64,000 nucleotides of DNA from Prosapia bicincta (GCA_036971475.1 JBAIZL010000001.1:285296925-285360924); one strand, 5' to 3'; positions 11,757 through 23,830 are shown, counted from the first letter of the stretch. The notes: a model not told the origin generated them from the letters alone. Made by a program: numbers and translations.

Positions 11757-14700
11757 CTAAAACTGTATCCTTTGGATATATTGATTATACCCAATGGAGG
11801 CTGTTCTCTTTCCTATTTAAGATAATATATTTCTACTGAAAAGTTAATAACATTTAAAATGTATGCTTTCGTAAATTCAGGTTTCAAAGTACCTTTGGGT
11901 TAATGCTTATAGGGCGGAAACCTCCCCCACTATATTTTCCACCTCTGAAATGTTCTTATATTAATCTTTTCAATGAAATTTTTTTTTCAGAAAGTTTATA
12001 TTTTTAAGTAGAGCTTTTCACTTTAGCGGTTTTATTCCCGTTGAAAGTACTTTTATTTAGTGTGATTCAGGCGAAGCCAGTGGAATTGTATTAGGTCTGT
12101 ATTTAAATAAACCCGTCAATGTTTTTTGCAGCAACAATATCATAAGGAAAAGGTTGTACAACAAAATGCAATTTTAAACTTTGGTTGTGAATTTTATATT
12201 AATTGTTAGGGTATAATTTTTTTTAATCTTTTAAAATTTTATTAGTTACGGGACCTTACACTCGGGGCCGCGGCCTCACACTCGGGACTTAGTCTTAGGC
12301 GGGCATACACCCATCCCGAGAGATCGTGAGAGCAATAGATACATAGGTAACAAACTGTACAAAAGGCAAAAACTTTCTTCACCTTACAAACGCTTTCTTT
12401 GTGAATGAAAACAAAGTAATTTTTATCGTGCACTACGACCTCTGGTATTTTGCGGCCCTCGTACAGTAGTCAGTCCGACTTTACCTGTACACACCACACA
12501 CACTTTATATTGAACAACTGCCTTTTGGTCTCATGAGATGGGGTTATATCCGCCTAGGACCAAACCCCGAGTCTGAGGGCCAGCTCTTAGGTGAGGCCAA
12601 CCAAGAAAATACAGGTCCGATTGCACTACCTGGATCGAAATAATCTGACGGGGTATTGAACCTACGGAAGGTTCTACTGGTCCCGCGAGTAGTTCTGAAA
12701 CCATAATGATGGTTGGAATTTATCTTGTCCCAGGGGCCTTATAGTAAAGTCGCAAGACTCTTGTGTACTGGTACACCGGAATCGAGCCTCCAAGCCCCCC
12801 TCGTCTAGTTATCCTGGCGCGAGTCACGAGTTTGAGAGTCAAAAGACTCCTTGTATCATTTTTTTTGCCACCATCTCTTTTCTTACTCTTTTCCACATAA
12901 CACACTGCCGAATACGTTCAGACTTTAACAACATATCCAAGAGCCAAAGATAGTCAATGCCTTGAACCCAAGAAAATATTGTCTCACTAATTTTTTAAAT
13001 TACTTCAGTTACAAACTCGACAAGTAGAACATTTAATATTACTATGAATATCACTATGTTTATACATTAAAATGTCGCCGAACGTTATGGGCAACGTAAT
13101 TGAAGAGACAATACGTTACTCTTAATTAACAGAGTAATTAATTAACACGTGGAGCATTTGTGTGTTGACGTTCGTCCGCAGAATGACCCAAAGACCGGAC
13201 GCTGCCTTCAGACAACGGTTCTATTGTGGTACAACGGACCGGTCGCGTGTGTAGACGCAGTGTCTGGAATAAGTAATTGGGTAAAACTGAGTTGTTTTTG
13301 CAGCACCTAATTTCACAATTTTACTCTCTGGAAGGTTTTATTCATCAGGTATGTCCGAGCAGATGGTATTCTGTAAGTCTGTTTGACTTCAGTACCGACT
13401 GTACACCCACGACCCCGATAAAGAACAGATTTACTTCAATTACGTGGCCCATAATACTTCATATGTACTATAATATATTATATCCCAAAGCGTAGAGTAC
13501 ATTCCGTGCGTAACTGCCCATAAGCAGCATTTAAATTCTTTTCGTATATTTTAATGGTGATAATCAGTTCGATCGATTCCCTTAGAGGCTTACATACCGT
13601 TCTTTATCGATGAAATCAGATTATCTATAGTTTTTCGTATTCAAGACGACTAACAGTAAAACATTTCTGTACCTACTTTAATTTCCCTCATTTTTCTTTC
13701 AATTTCTTCTTTCACGTGTTTTCTTTACTCATTGAGAATATAGGATAAATAACAGTATTTCCGCAATAGAACCACAACACCAAGGTACACAAATTATTCT
13801 TTGTAGATCTGCTTAAAATAGTAAGTAGTTATGAAAACTTCTTCTATAGTAAGATAAAAGCCCTAAGTAATGTTGCCCAGAAACATCACAAGTTATATCA
13901 GACGAGGTTAACCCTTTAAATTTTAGTAGACAAAATATTTTTAGTAATTTAATCTAAAGAAATTTAAAGTAAATAGAAAAATGGGAAACACTAATATTGG
14001 GGAAATTATATTGTATTTATAAATTAGAAATGGGAAAATGGAAAACTAAAACTCCTGGGACTTGGTGAGGTAGTCAGCCGTACTTTTCCTAGCGCTTATA
14101 TCATCATCTAAATTTAGGTTTTTCGCAGATGAATAACGCTTAAGTTTAAATTTGCTTTTTCTCTCCATGAAATTAAAAGATTTTAAAAAATTAACACTCT
14201 GAAAAGACAGAAGAATTCAAACAGATTCTAAATGAGAAATGATTTTTCAAGTGAAAACGTCTTAGGACGCTAAAGGTAAACGAAGTGCAATAAACTTTCC
14301 GAAAGCCATAGAACTTGGTTTATAACGTTGCCGGGTAGCTTTAAAAGCTTTGGGGCCTTCACTTAGAGGTTGTTTGGAGGATATGTTTAAATTGTTTTCA
14401 AATGGAATATTTTATATACAGTATTTAAAAATATCGCATAATATTTTACGTGATATTGAATGAGGTAAATTAATTAATAATATGCCATACATATGTATTT
14501 ATTATTTCTATGTTGAGCTACACTGTCCTAGCTTAATAAATTTGATATGACTAGGTGAAAGTGGAAAACCTGCAGACCACTAAGGCGGAGAGGCTGCAGC
14601 CGTTTGGCTACTCCAGAGCTTGGAAAAGCGGTGTCTTTCATTTAATCTCAGGCTGTAATATTGAATCGGTCCTGCACAGGAAGGTAGACTGCACGAGCAC

Positions 14701-15194
14701 CATGTCTACAGAGCTAAGCTAAACGCCCTTTCCTTCCAAGGAGGATATGAAGTTACTGTGTATACAGAGTCATTTTATTTTTGGGAATAAAAACCTGACA
14801 GTAGCCGACTTGCCAAAGAAACACATCTGGGTCAACCAAAGGCGTCAGTTGCCCAGGAAACTTTCGTATCGGTAGAAAGGTTTCCTACAAGATGCTGGGA
14901 ACATTTTACATAGAGAAACGGATGTGAAAGTATACAAACTACACAGGCCTTAAGTCTAGTGTTCACCAGGTACATGGTTCCATTGAGTAGAGTAACAATA
15001 ATGAGAAATAATGATTAGTTCCAAAACATAATTATGGTGTTTCTCTCCTCAATACAGCGCAATAACTAAAATATATTGCAAAACGATGCGGTGGAAGACA
15101 TTATAAATAGATTTGTAAACATTTTAAAAATCTTGCATCCCGCATAGATGTGAGGTAAACTGAAATGTTTCTTGCAGATGTAGTAGGCCTATTA
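11755..15194. other. Long stretch without a recognised gene; some GC-richer islands
   Basis: Islands at 12245-12470, 12530-12830 and 14560-14900 are richer in GC and contain short open frames (12242-12433, 12720-12905, 13277-13495) but no family motif. They could be decayed mobile elements or unrecognised exons. I see no paired splice sites with a domain to support a gene. Confidence 0.4.
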
Positions 15195-15290
15195 TCTCTT
15201 GAATTATATAGTCCATTGCGTTCGGTGAACCTCAATTAATCACTTTTATATTAGTTTATGGCTATCCGAACTTTAATTTGACCTTACTGA

Positions 15291-15335
15291 GACAAAACGT
15301 TTTCGATCCCTCTGTGGCCGATTTTCATCAGTGTC
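15291..15335 (-). ncRNA. Minimal hammerhead ribozyme motif, family B
   Basis: Minus strand: stem I GACA (15335-15332) pairs with UGUC (15294-15291). The core box is an intact CUGAUGA. Stem II is formed by AUC/GAU with a GC-rich internal part and the loop ACAGA. Then come GAA and the palindromic AACGUU giving a two-base-pair stem III, with U at the cleavage position. All parts of a Penelope-type hammerhead are present, and this is among the best-preserved in the window. Confidence 0.7.
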
Positions 15336-15560
15336 TAAATGTTCCGCTGGAGTTGTTGTTAAGTTAAGCGGTGACGGTTTTAATAGCAGGTTTTCGATAG
15401 TATCAAAGAATATGTGCGATTTGTATTGGGTTTGTTCGTTTAATATGTTTGTATTTTGTGTTTTTGTAAATTTCCTATTGTTCTGTGTTTTGAGATGTGG
15501 TCCTTTTTTGTTGATGTGTAAGATTTCTAGGTTATGGTAAATGCTTGTGTATGTGTGTCC
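15336..15560 (-). pseudogene. GIY-YIG endonuclease C-terminal tail of a Penelope-like element (family B)
   Basis: The minus strand reads through LTHQQKRTTSQNTEQ, EIYKNTKYKHIKR and IAHILFDTIEN. This aligns with the tail of the longer copy at 19230-19931 (NTLEQFGIYRHSNTHKND ... SHILFDHIT). In PLEs this region follows the catalytic GIY-YIG core, which is missing here. A stop interrupts the frame just after NTEQ. The hammerhead-bearing terminal repeat follows directly downstream on the minus strand. Confidence 0.75.
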
Positions 15561-15944
15561 CGTTTCTTTAAAGCGATTAGAGAATGCTGTCTCAGTACGT
15601 TTTTACAAATTTACAAAATTAAAGTTCGGATAGTCATGAACTAATGTAAAAGTGATTAAGTAGTACTTTCGTCCTTGAAATCGTTAATTCTAAAAGGAGT
15701 GAGTACGAAAGGTATTCTAAAGGAGTATTAAAAGGATCTTTTGGGTTTAGTAAGCATCAATTTAGGTGGTTTTTATTCACCTCTTAACACAAATATAAAC
15801 ACATGAATTTTATTACATTATTTGAGAATTCAAAGAATGTCTTTTCATCTTAACCTTTCATCGAAAGTAAGTACTTTGTTGTGTTTTAAATTATATTGTT
15901 GTGCTTCGTTTTTTTTTGTAACCAACGTTTATTCCATTATAAGC

Positions 15945-17150
15945 AGCCATCAGCTTCATTAGCTAATATCAATTTGGAGAATTTACGTTCATCTTTACAT
16001 ATAAGAACGATAGGAAAGACAGACGGGATCAAAGAAAGACGGAGAGAAACAGAGGAGAGTAGTGAAATAGAGAGAGAAATACTTTCATTCCACCATGAGC
16101 ACCCATAAACTATCAATTTGGAGAACGTACGTTTACCTCTATTTATAAAAACGATGGGAAAAACAAACGGGAACAAAGAAAATCAAAGGGGGAAACGGAG
16201 AGGATGATGGTGAATCAAAGAGACAGAGAAGAGAAAGAGAGCGGGAGACTGAGAGAAAAAGAGCATGAGCATTTATCAACATTAACTATTATCAATTTGG
16301 AGAATGTACATTTAACTAGGGGATGATGGTGAATTAAAGAGACAGAGAAGAGAAAAAGAGCGGAAGATCATGAGAAAAAGAGCGTGAGCATTTATCAACA
16401 TTTGCTATTATCTATTTGGAGAATGTACATTTAACTAGGGGATGATGGTGAATTAGAGAGACAGAGAAGAGAAAGAGAGCGGGTTATAAAGGGAAAAAGA
16501 GTTTGAGCATTTATCAACATTTGCTATTATCTATTTGGAGAATGTACATTTAACTAGGGATTGATGGTGAATAAGAGACACAGAGAAGAGAAAGAGAGCG
16601 AAAGATTAAGAGAAAAAGAGCACGAGCATTTATCAACATTAGCTATTATCAATTTTGAGAATGTACATTTAACTAGGAAATGATGGTGAATTAGAGAGAC
16701 AGAGAAGAGAAAGAGAGCGGAAGATCGAGAGAAAAAGAGCATGAGCATTTATCAACATTAGCTACTATCGATTTGGAGAATGTACATTTTTAACTAGGTG
16801 ATGATGGTGAATTAGAGAGACAAAGAAGAGAAAGAGAGTGGGTGATCAAGAGAAAAAGAGCACAAGCATTTATCAACATTAGGTAATATCAATTTGGAGA
16901 ATGTACATTTAACTAGGGGATGATGGTGAATTAGAGAGACAGAGAAGAGAAAGAGAGCGAGAGATTAAGAGAAAAAGAGCATGCTCAATTATCAACATTA
17001 GCTATTATCAATTTGGAGAATGTACATTTAACTCTACGTTAGGGCGAAAGGGAAAAACAGACGAGGATAGAGAAAGACAGACGGGATAATAGTGAAATAG
17101 AGAGAAAGAGAGCAGGAGATCAAAATACAGCGAGAGAAAATGCCACCTTT
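15945..17150. repeat. Purine-rich tandem repeat, ~120-bp unit, 7-9 copies
   Basis: The word gagcatttatcaacatt recurs near 16267, 16386, 16506, 16625, 16744, 16864 and 16984, a period of 119-120 bp. Each unit also carries atttggagaatgtacattta and a long GA-rich stretch (agagacagagaagagaaaga). Copies at the two ends (15945-16200 and 17030-17150) are more diverged. The plus strand is strongly purine-rich for over a kilobase. Open frames inside are artefacts. Confidence 0.93.
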
Positions 17151-17982
17151 TAACAAAAAATATTGAAAGTATTTTTGTGTGGTTTTGAAGTGTAATTAAA
17201 AACTATAAAACTGACAACCTACACCTTATTTTAATTTTCGCAAAAACATTACAAAACATATTCATACTAAATTGAAATAGAGTAAAATCCATCTCTAACG
17301 CCAACCGTAAGCAATCTGCTCGCAGAACAATAGAATAAGACATTAGCTTAAGCCAGGTGTGGGTTCCTATTGATTCCAAAGCAATCCGAAACTCTCGTAC
17401 TGAAGCACACCTGTGTCTCACAGGCACCGTTGTATATCTTTCTTAGCTTAGTGATGCTTCCGAACTGACGCGAATGTAATCTGTGATCAACTCTACAGCA
17501 TTCTCACAGTTCAAAGGACTTTATAAACCAAACAAATCTAAACGTTAAGATAATCTGTTGTTTCAGATTTATAGTCTCGCTTGATAACGAAGGAATTTCT
17601 TCATTTCAGTTTTTAGAGGACTGAAAAGGCAAGTAAAGCGTCGTTTGTTTATTGTATAGATGTTTCTGATAGTTAACGATTGATTTATTACTAGGTCGTA
17701 TTGTTAAGTCATCGAAATACACCAGACTTAGGTTTTTAGTTAAAACCGCATTTAAACGTAGGATGCTAGTGATTGGGAGCGGACCTTACACAATTTTTAA
17801 AATAATTTTGTGGTACAGTTTTATATTATTTCTTCGAAGTTTCCAATATTATGGCATTTGTGCAAATGATTTTTTTTTGTAAAAACAAAAACAATTTTAA
17901 AAAATTAACACGTTCCTTATAATTATGAAAATTATAAAACTTTCCTTAAATACCAGGAAAACTGGAACACTTTACAACATTA
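17151..17982. other. Nothing recognised
   Basis: The minus frame at 17203-17427 is the only notable one; it has no recognisable motif. Otherwise AT-rich. Confidence 0.4.
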
Positions 17983-18059
17983 ATCACTTTAACAATAGTT
18001 TACGACTATCCGAACTTTACAGTTTGTAAATTTGTTAAAACTTACTGAGACAGAACGTT

Positions 18060-18590
18060 TTCGATCCCTCTGTGGCCGGTTAAGCGGTGACGGTTTTAAT
18101 AGCAGGTTTTCGATAGTACCAAAGAGTGTGTGCGATTTGTATTGTGTTTGTCGTTTAATATATTTGTATTTTGTGTCTCTGTAAATTTCATATTGTTCTA
18201 GTGTGTTGAGATGTGGCCCTTTTTTGTTGATGTGTAGGATTTTTAGATTATGATAAATGGCTGTGTATTTGTGTCCTGATTGTTTTATGTGATTGTAAAA
18301 TGTTGAGTTGGTGTTCCTCGACTCTTTATTTAAAGCTGCGACCTGTTTGTCCAGTAGAATTTGTTACATTCGTGCAATTTAGTTTCTATAAGCCTTGTGC
18401 CTGTAGTTTATCTTTGTTGTTGGTGTCGTGTTGTATTTTGTATTGTAACTTGTTATTAGTTTTGTATGCTATTTCGTATCCAATTTTTTGAAATTTGTGG
18501 GCTATTTTGTATGTTGTTTTGTTTATTTTAGTGTTTTTTTGTATTTTGTACCATAGTTTGTCTACTATTGTGGTGTTTTATCCATTTGTG
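18060..18590 (-). pseudogene. Penelope-like linker and GIY-YIG remnant, family B copy 2
   Basis: In scattered frames the minus strand reads IAHKFQKIGYEIAYKTNN (linker), then GQTGRSFK and EEH from the nuclease core, and later EIYRDTKYKYIKR with TLFGTIENLLLKPS. Order and wording parallel the intact-looking copy at 19230-19931 and the 15.3-kb fragment. Several frameshifts and stops show it is dead. The hammerhead at its 3' end has lost the CUGAUGA half by deletion: the GAAAACGUU half remains near 18047. Confidence 0.75.
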
Positions 18591-18678
18591 TATGCTAAAT
18601 ATTTCAAATTACACTTCTGCTATTACTTGCGACCAGATATTTGTTAACTAAAAGTTATTAATTGTTAACTTACACTTG

Positions 18679-18712
18679 GAGGAAACTTTCGTCTTACGAC
18701 TTCTTCAGCCTC
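18679..18712 (-). ncRNA. Damaged hammerhead motif, family A, minus copy
   Basis: Minus strand: stem I GAGG/CCUC is intact, core CUGAAGA is present and stem II GUC-GUAA-GAC is intact. After GAAA a two-base deletion destroys the palindromic AACGUU of stem III. Probably inactive. Confidence 0.6.
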
Positions 18713-19222
18713 GTATTTTTGCCGCTAGGAATGCTGCTGTTGTGCTTCCTCGGTACCATTTTTTGAAAAATAGTAGTGATGTGATCGAAAAGTATGTGTG
18801 ATTTGTGCCGTGTTTGTTCATTTAAGATGTCATTTTTATGTGTGTTGCTATGTCTATATATTTCAAACTGTTCTAGTGTGTTTAATTTATGGCCTTTGTT
18901 GCATGTGTGGAGGATGCTCATGTTATTTTCCATACTTTTGCATGAGTGTTTAGTGTCCATGAGGTGATTTGCGAAGGTGGATTCAATAATAGTGTGCAGT
19001 GCCTTTTTGTGTTCTTTATATCTTTCGGCGAAAGATCTGCCTGTTTATCCAATATAGAAATTATTGCAGTTGTTGCATTTGTCCTGGGTTATTGTATGTG
19101 TTGAGATTGTTTTTAATAATGTGTCTGATAGCCGTTTGGGTTTTATTTGTTGTTCTGTAAGCTACATTGTATCCTGATTTTTTGAATTGGTGCGCTATGT
19201 TATTTGTGAGTGTGTTTATGTT
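18690..19222 (-). pseudogene. Penelope-like GIY-YIG endonuclease fragment, family A, minus copy
   Basis: Mirror copy of the plus-strand fragment next to it. The open part (18694-18960) reads MDTKHSCKSMENNMSILHTC and LNTLEQFEIYRHSNTHK, nearly identical to the plus copy. Further upstream the nuclease core has a small deletion that removes the GVYKLK part. The YIGQTG motif is broken by a stop where the plus copy has Gln. It is therefore a pseudogene. The two copies meet at about 19222-19228, giving a long imperfect palindrome that could form a hairpin of several hundred base pairs. Confidence 0.85.
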
Positions 19223-19229
19223 GTATTGG

Positions 19230-19931
19230 GTGGTTCACGCAGCATTCATACATTTACTATACAGACTAAATAAAATACCTATGTCCACATCTAACTACAC
19301 AGAGGAACTAAATACAATCAAATATTTAGCTCACAAAAATGGATATGACAATTATTTAATAGACAAACTACACAGAAAAATACTCAACAAAAACACGAAC
19401 ACAAACAAATTCATCACCCTCACATACATAAACAAACTCACAAATAAGATAGCACACCAATTCAAAAAGAGATACAATGTGGCTTACAGAACAACAAATA
19501 AAAGCCAAACGGCTATCAGACACAGCATTAAAAACAATACCAACACATACAATAACCCAGGAGTATATAAACTAAAATGCAACAACTGCAAAAGGTTCTA
19601 TATTGGACAAACAGGCATATCTTTCGCCGAAAGATATATAGAACACAAAAGGGCACTGCACACTATTATTGAATCGACCTTCGCAAATCACCTCATGGAC
19701 ACTAAACACTCATGCAAAAGTATGGAAAATAACATGAGCATCCTCCACACATGCAACAAAGGCCATAAATTAAACACACTAGAACAGTTTGGAATATATA
19801 GACATAGCAACACACATAAAAATGACATCTTAAATGAACAAACACGGCACAGATCACACATACTTTTCGATCACATCACTTCTAACTTTCAAAAAAAAGG
19901 TACCGAGGAAGCACAACAGCAGCATTCCTAG
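19230..19931 (+). CDS. Penelope-like element, partial ORF: RT tail, linker and GIY-YIG endonuclease (family A)
   Basis: The frame stays open to a TAG stop at 19929-19931. Its upstream 60 bases (from 19167) are antisense of the inverted copy, so the real element sequence starts near 19230. Order: the end of the RT region (AFIHLLYRLNKIPMS, YTEELNTIKYLAHKNGY), a linker (KKRYNVAYRTTNKSQTAI), then GVY at about 19560, a CxxC pair (CNNC) and FYIGQTG. Then come AERYIEH with the conserved Arg and His, an ESTFANHL segment with Glu and Asn, and a His/Cys tail. This is the GIY-YIG nuclease that nicks target DNA for Penelope retrotransposition. Most of the RT is missing, so it is a 5'-truncated copy although the remaining frame is uninterrupted. 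It is the best-preserved protein-coding mobile-element piece in the window. Confidence 0.88.
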   Translation: MVHAAFIHLLYRLNKIPMSTSNYTEELNTIKYLAHKNGYDNYLIDKLHRKILNKNTNTNKFITLTYINKLTNKIAHQFKKRYNVAYRTTNKSQTAIRHSIKNNTNTYNNPGVYKLKCNNCKRFYIGQTGISFAERYIEHKRALHTIIESTFANHLMDTKHSCKSMENNMSILHTCNKGHKLNTLEQFGIYRHSNTHKNDILNEQTRHRSHILFDHITSNFQKKGTEEAQQQHS

Positions 19932-19943
19932 CGGCAAAAATAC

Positions 19944-19979
19944 GAGGCTGAAGAAGTCATAAGACGAAAACGTTTCCTC
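19944..19979 (+). ncRNA. Minimal hammerhead ribozyme motif, family A, plus copy
   Basis: All elements are in place: stem I GAGG (19944-19947) with CCUC (19976-19979); core CUGAAGA (19948-19954); stem II GUC (19956-19958) with GAC (19963-19965) over an AUAA loop; GAA; then AACGUU, which allows a two-base-pair stem III in a monomer or a longer palindromic stem in a dimer; U before the cleavage site. It lies just 3' of the ORF stop, where Penelope terminal repeats carry such motifs. Confidence 0.72.
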
Positions 19980-20240
19980 CAAGTGTAAGTTAACAAATGT
20001 CTGGTCGCAAGTAATAGAAAAAGTGTAATTTGTTATGTACAACCAGCTCGTCATGAACAGCAACAAGATTTCGCTAAATATTTAATTGTGTCTAGTTCTT
20101 TGTTTATGTTTTCTGTGGTAACTGCTTGACCCAACATCTCCAAGCAGAAGATACTGATGAAAATCACCAGATAGCGATAAATTTACAAAATTTAAAGTTA
20201 GGATAGTCGTAAACTATTGTTTAAGTGATTAATAAGATTC

Positions 20241-20648
20241 ACCGAACGTAATGGACTAAATTCAAGAACTTTACAACAATAACAAAAAGACTAACCCAAT
20301 ACAAGAATAACTTTTCTAATAAATTATTGAGAAATAAGTTCTTCTCGATTTATTATAAATGTTTTAGCGTTATTTAGTAATATCTATTAATCAACATGGG
20401 TGACTGAAATCAGTCCGGAGGTTTTTTTTATAACGAAACTCGGTGAAGGTTTCTGTTATGGGCGCTAAGCTGGATAGAATGATCGACGGCTAGTTTCAAT
20501 ATCTTCACTACAAAGGAATTATATCAAAAAAATCGGGAGTATAGGTAAACAAATGGATAGCTCTTTAGTGGTTCACCCAGACCCTTCATAGAATACATAT
20601 TGACGCATGTCTTGTCATACATTGTGACATCGCAAGTTTTCGATACAA
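20241..20648. other. Family B flank then unrecognised sequence
   Basis: Up to about 20265 the sequence still matches (inverted) the outer family B phrase at 15195-15230. Beyond that nothing is recognised. Confidence 0.45.
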
Positions 20649-20825
20649 ACTGTCTGGTAAGTGACACCAGGTTTCGTCGCATACTGACTGTTTATACACC
20701 AACGTTTTGTTGTATACAGGCTAGTTAGTGACAGGTTTCGTTGGATTCTGGCTGGTTAGTGACAGGTTTCGTTGGATACAGGCTAGTTAGTGACAGGTTT
20801 CGTTGGATACTAGCTGGTTAGTGAC
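20649..20825. repeat. Short tandem repeat, 31-bp unit, about 5 copies
   Basis: ggct(a/g)gttagtgacaggttt followed by cgttggatac recurs at 20718, 20749, 20780 and 20811, with a more diverged copy before. Confidence 0.9.
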
Positions 20826-21660
20826 CCCCGTTTTCATAGCTTACTGATTGACCAAGATTTATACAACAGACAGCATACTCTGAATTTACGGCCCCTTTGT
20901 CCGTTATTCTATCGTCTAACCTATGGTAATTGTACCGCCTAATTTTACTTCTCAGGCTTGATTTAATATACAGTGTCATGCTTGCCAACATTTCAACAGT
21001 ATTGTTTCACACGTGGCGATGCTTATACTACAATGTATTGACAATATACTGAAGTCAGTTAAAAAATTGTCATTACTGGTGACCTCATCTAAATATGGTG
21101 AATGTTGATTTTGTTGAATGTGTAAAGTAGTTCTACATTGTGGTTATAATTTCGTGTTTAGGCGTTTTAATTTACATATTTTGACAAAATCAGGAAAACC
21201 ACAAAAAGTTAATTAAAATCGAAAAAATATTCCCTGCTTAAAATATTTCGATTCTATAATCGAACTGGTGGCCGCTGAAAAACACCACTTTCCAAAAACT
21301 CGTAGGCTATAAAGGCAAATGCAGCCCTTACGTAATTAAGTTCAAGTGGGAGTGACGTGGAATATTTAACCAGCCCAGCACCGAGCAAAACTCACAAGGA
21401 CACTTGATCAGAAACGGAGCAGACAAAGGCCTTTTCAAACCATCGATTTTTTATCAGGCCATAAAAATTTCACAGTAGCAGGCTGACCTCTGGTTTTTTT
21501 GATGAACTATTCCAAAATAAGTTTACAATCCTTTTGCAAGTTTGTATCTTTACTAACGTAGGAAATTGTAACAACGTGAGACTCATCTATTCTTATGCTT
21601 CGAAATATTACACAACTTATTCTTCATTCGACTCAGGACTTCTTACAGATTTACTCATTT
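20826..21660. other. Nothing recognised
   Basis: No open frame, repeat or RNA signature found. Confidence 0.4.
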
Positions 21661-21990
21661 ACAGTCTTACTCATTTCTGAGTCAGACTCATATCCTTTGA
21701 TACCTGTAAGACAGGCCTCTAGTCTCTATTGTTCTGTTAATTTTTACGTACAATGTGGACATTTTCTACAGGAGAATAACATTTCTGAGTCATACTCATA
21801 TCCTTTGATACCTGTAAGACAGGCCTCTAGTCTCTATTGTTCTGTTAATTTTCGCGTATTATGTGGACATTTTCATTACATTTTCTACAGGAGAATAACA
21901 TTTCGGAGTCATACTCATATCCTTTGATACCTGTAAGACAGGCCTCTAGTCTCTATTGTTCTGTTAATTTTTACGTATTATGTAGACTTT
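21661..21990. repeat. Tandem triplication, ~107-120-bp unit
   Basis: Three copies begin at about 21673, 21780 and 21900 with ttctgagtcatactcatatc and share ctgtaagacaggcctctagt and ctctattgttctgttaattt. The second copy is longer by an inserted cattacattttc duplication. The apparent frame at 21595-21927 simply follows the repeats. Confidence 0.92.
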
Positions 21991-23830
21991 TTCAACAGAA
22001 TTAACATGGAATGATCTAAAAGATAAAGCTTTTCATGATGCTGTAGTAACAACACTTTATGCACATCCAGTCCATTTATTTGAAGGTCATCAATTGTCAA
22101 CTTTGTCTTTAATTTTTTAGATGACATTCAACACCGTAAATTACACCTGAGCAACCAATGATCACAGTGAATTGAAAACATTAGAACACGGCCATTCCTG
22201 ACATAATATTTACACCATCTAGAAATATGAAGATCTTTGTTATTTTATTAAAACATAAAAAACGAAAATAGGAAACAATAAAAATAAAACAAGGCAACTA
22301 TTTGAATACTTTTTCCTTCATTTTGATGATTTCAAAACACAAGTAATACACAAGATATTGCTGAATAATTTACAATAGTTTTGTTAAAAAAAACTGAAAA
22401 AATGCACATGAAGAGTAGTTTGTATGTAATAGTTTACACTTGGCAATAATATACTATTTACATACATTGTTTTATTTACATCAATAGTTTGTATTAAACA
22501 TACAAAATATAGCTTTAAAACAAATTATAATACAAAAATACACAGATAATCAATTATCAGCTTCGTTTCTTAGTTGTTATAAATTAGCATAATTCCTAAC
22601 TGTCTTGAAGACTTGGATTATATTTTATAAAGCTGTGAAGCCATTCCCACCTTGTATCTTGTCATTGGTCAGTGTTTCATGTGCATAATACATGTTAATT
22701 TGGAGCAGTAGAAGCTAACAAAATAATTTCTCTTAAGGAAACCAACATTTCCTAATTGAATACTGATACCAAAATTAAGTAGAATTACAGTTTTGTTGTC
22801 TTCAACTCATAAAATATTTTTTTCTGCTGTATTTTATTGCATCCATGTAAATTTCAATTTTTGTCTTGATTGCCAGAAAAACAAATTATCATAGAAAAAT
22901 AAATAACCCCACAGAGCTAGTAAATAGTTAACTTTTAGTGAGAAAGACAGTCTTCACTATACAAACCAATTTGTTACAAATTATTTGTGGTTATTTTAAC
23001 GGAAAATTTTTATTTACCCATTAAAATACATTCTTTAATCTTAGCAGAATCCATATTGTTCCAATGCAATTATTTCACACAAACCAAATAATCGTGTTAA
23101 ATATCTAATGAACAATTTTTAAATATATGGAGTCATACTAAACCAGTATGCAACAATTACTTGAAGAAACTGTGGTGTGGTTTTTTGTTATATATAGACA
23201 AAACTTCATAAGCCACAAAAACTTTTATCTATGTCCTGATGTACATTTCTATTGCAAAGGAATCATCTTCATGTTAGTCTTGTAGTAATTTCCACTGACG
23301 ATGATTGCTTCGCAATTAAAATACACGACATAAATAGCTTTTATTATTTAAGAGGTATATAATACAGTATGCAATAAGTTATATTATGCTCAATGTTGTT
23401 AAATACTTCTTAATGTTTTGATTATAGTATAAATATAGATAAGTTGTTAGGCCTATATTTTACACTTTAATTTTTCGATTTTGGCACCATTCTTAAAAAA
23501 TACATTTAACAATTACAATGGACATTTAGCATAACAAATGTGGTTTAAGATTTGAAATTGCTGTTACACATCGTAGGTATTTAAATGTGTATTTGTGACG
23601 TGTTCTTTGCAGTTTACTAGTTTGCAAATTGAAAATTTAAATTTAAATTTGAAAACATATTTTAAATTCATAAAAAAGCTACAAAAATATTAAGTTTAAA
23701 TAATGTCACTGAAGAAACAACAATTTTAATCGGTTATTGACTAATGTTATTACATTATACAAAGTTATTGTTTTTACTTGGAGATTCATATAAGTACAAA
23801 AATTCTAAATTAGTGTTAAAAATATGTAAA

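Larger units (their letters stand above)
15195..15665 (-). mobile_element. Penelope-like element remnant, family B, copy 1
   Basis: The ends are inverted copies: aatcacttttatattagttt followed by atggctatccgaactttaat near 15236, and the reverse complement near 15605-15660. Between them a minus-strand GIY-YIG tail and a hammerhead motif are present. The outer phrase agtccattgcgttcggtgaa (15211) recurs inverted at about 20240-20260, so the terminal repeat extends that far. Severely truncated. Confidence 0.75.
17983..20240. mobile_element. Composite: family B Penelope-like element interrupted by an inverted pair of family A copies
   Basis: The outer ends are inverted repeats of family B: ttaatcactttaacaatagt (17983) and its reverse complement near 20215. 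Family B coding remains lie at 18060-18590 on the minus strand and its distal terminal repeat at about 20098-20240. Inside sit two family A copies head to head, minus at about 18600-19222 and plus at about 19228-20095, so the centre is a large imperfect palindrome. I infer that family A inserted into family B. Confidence 0.75.
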
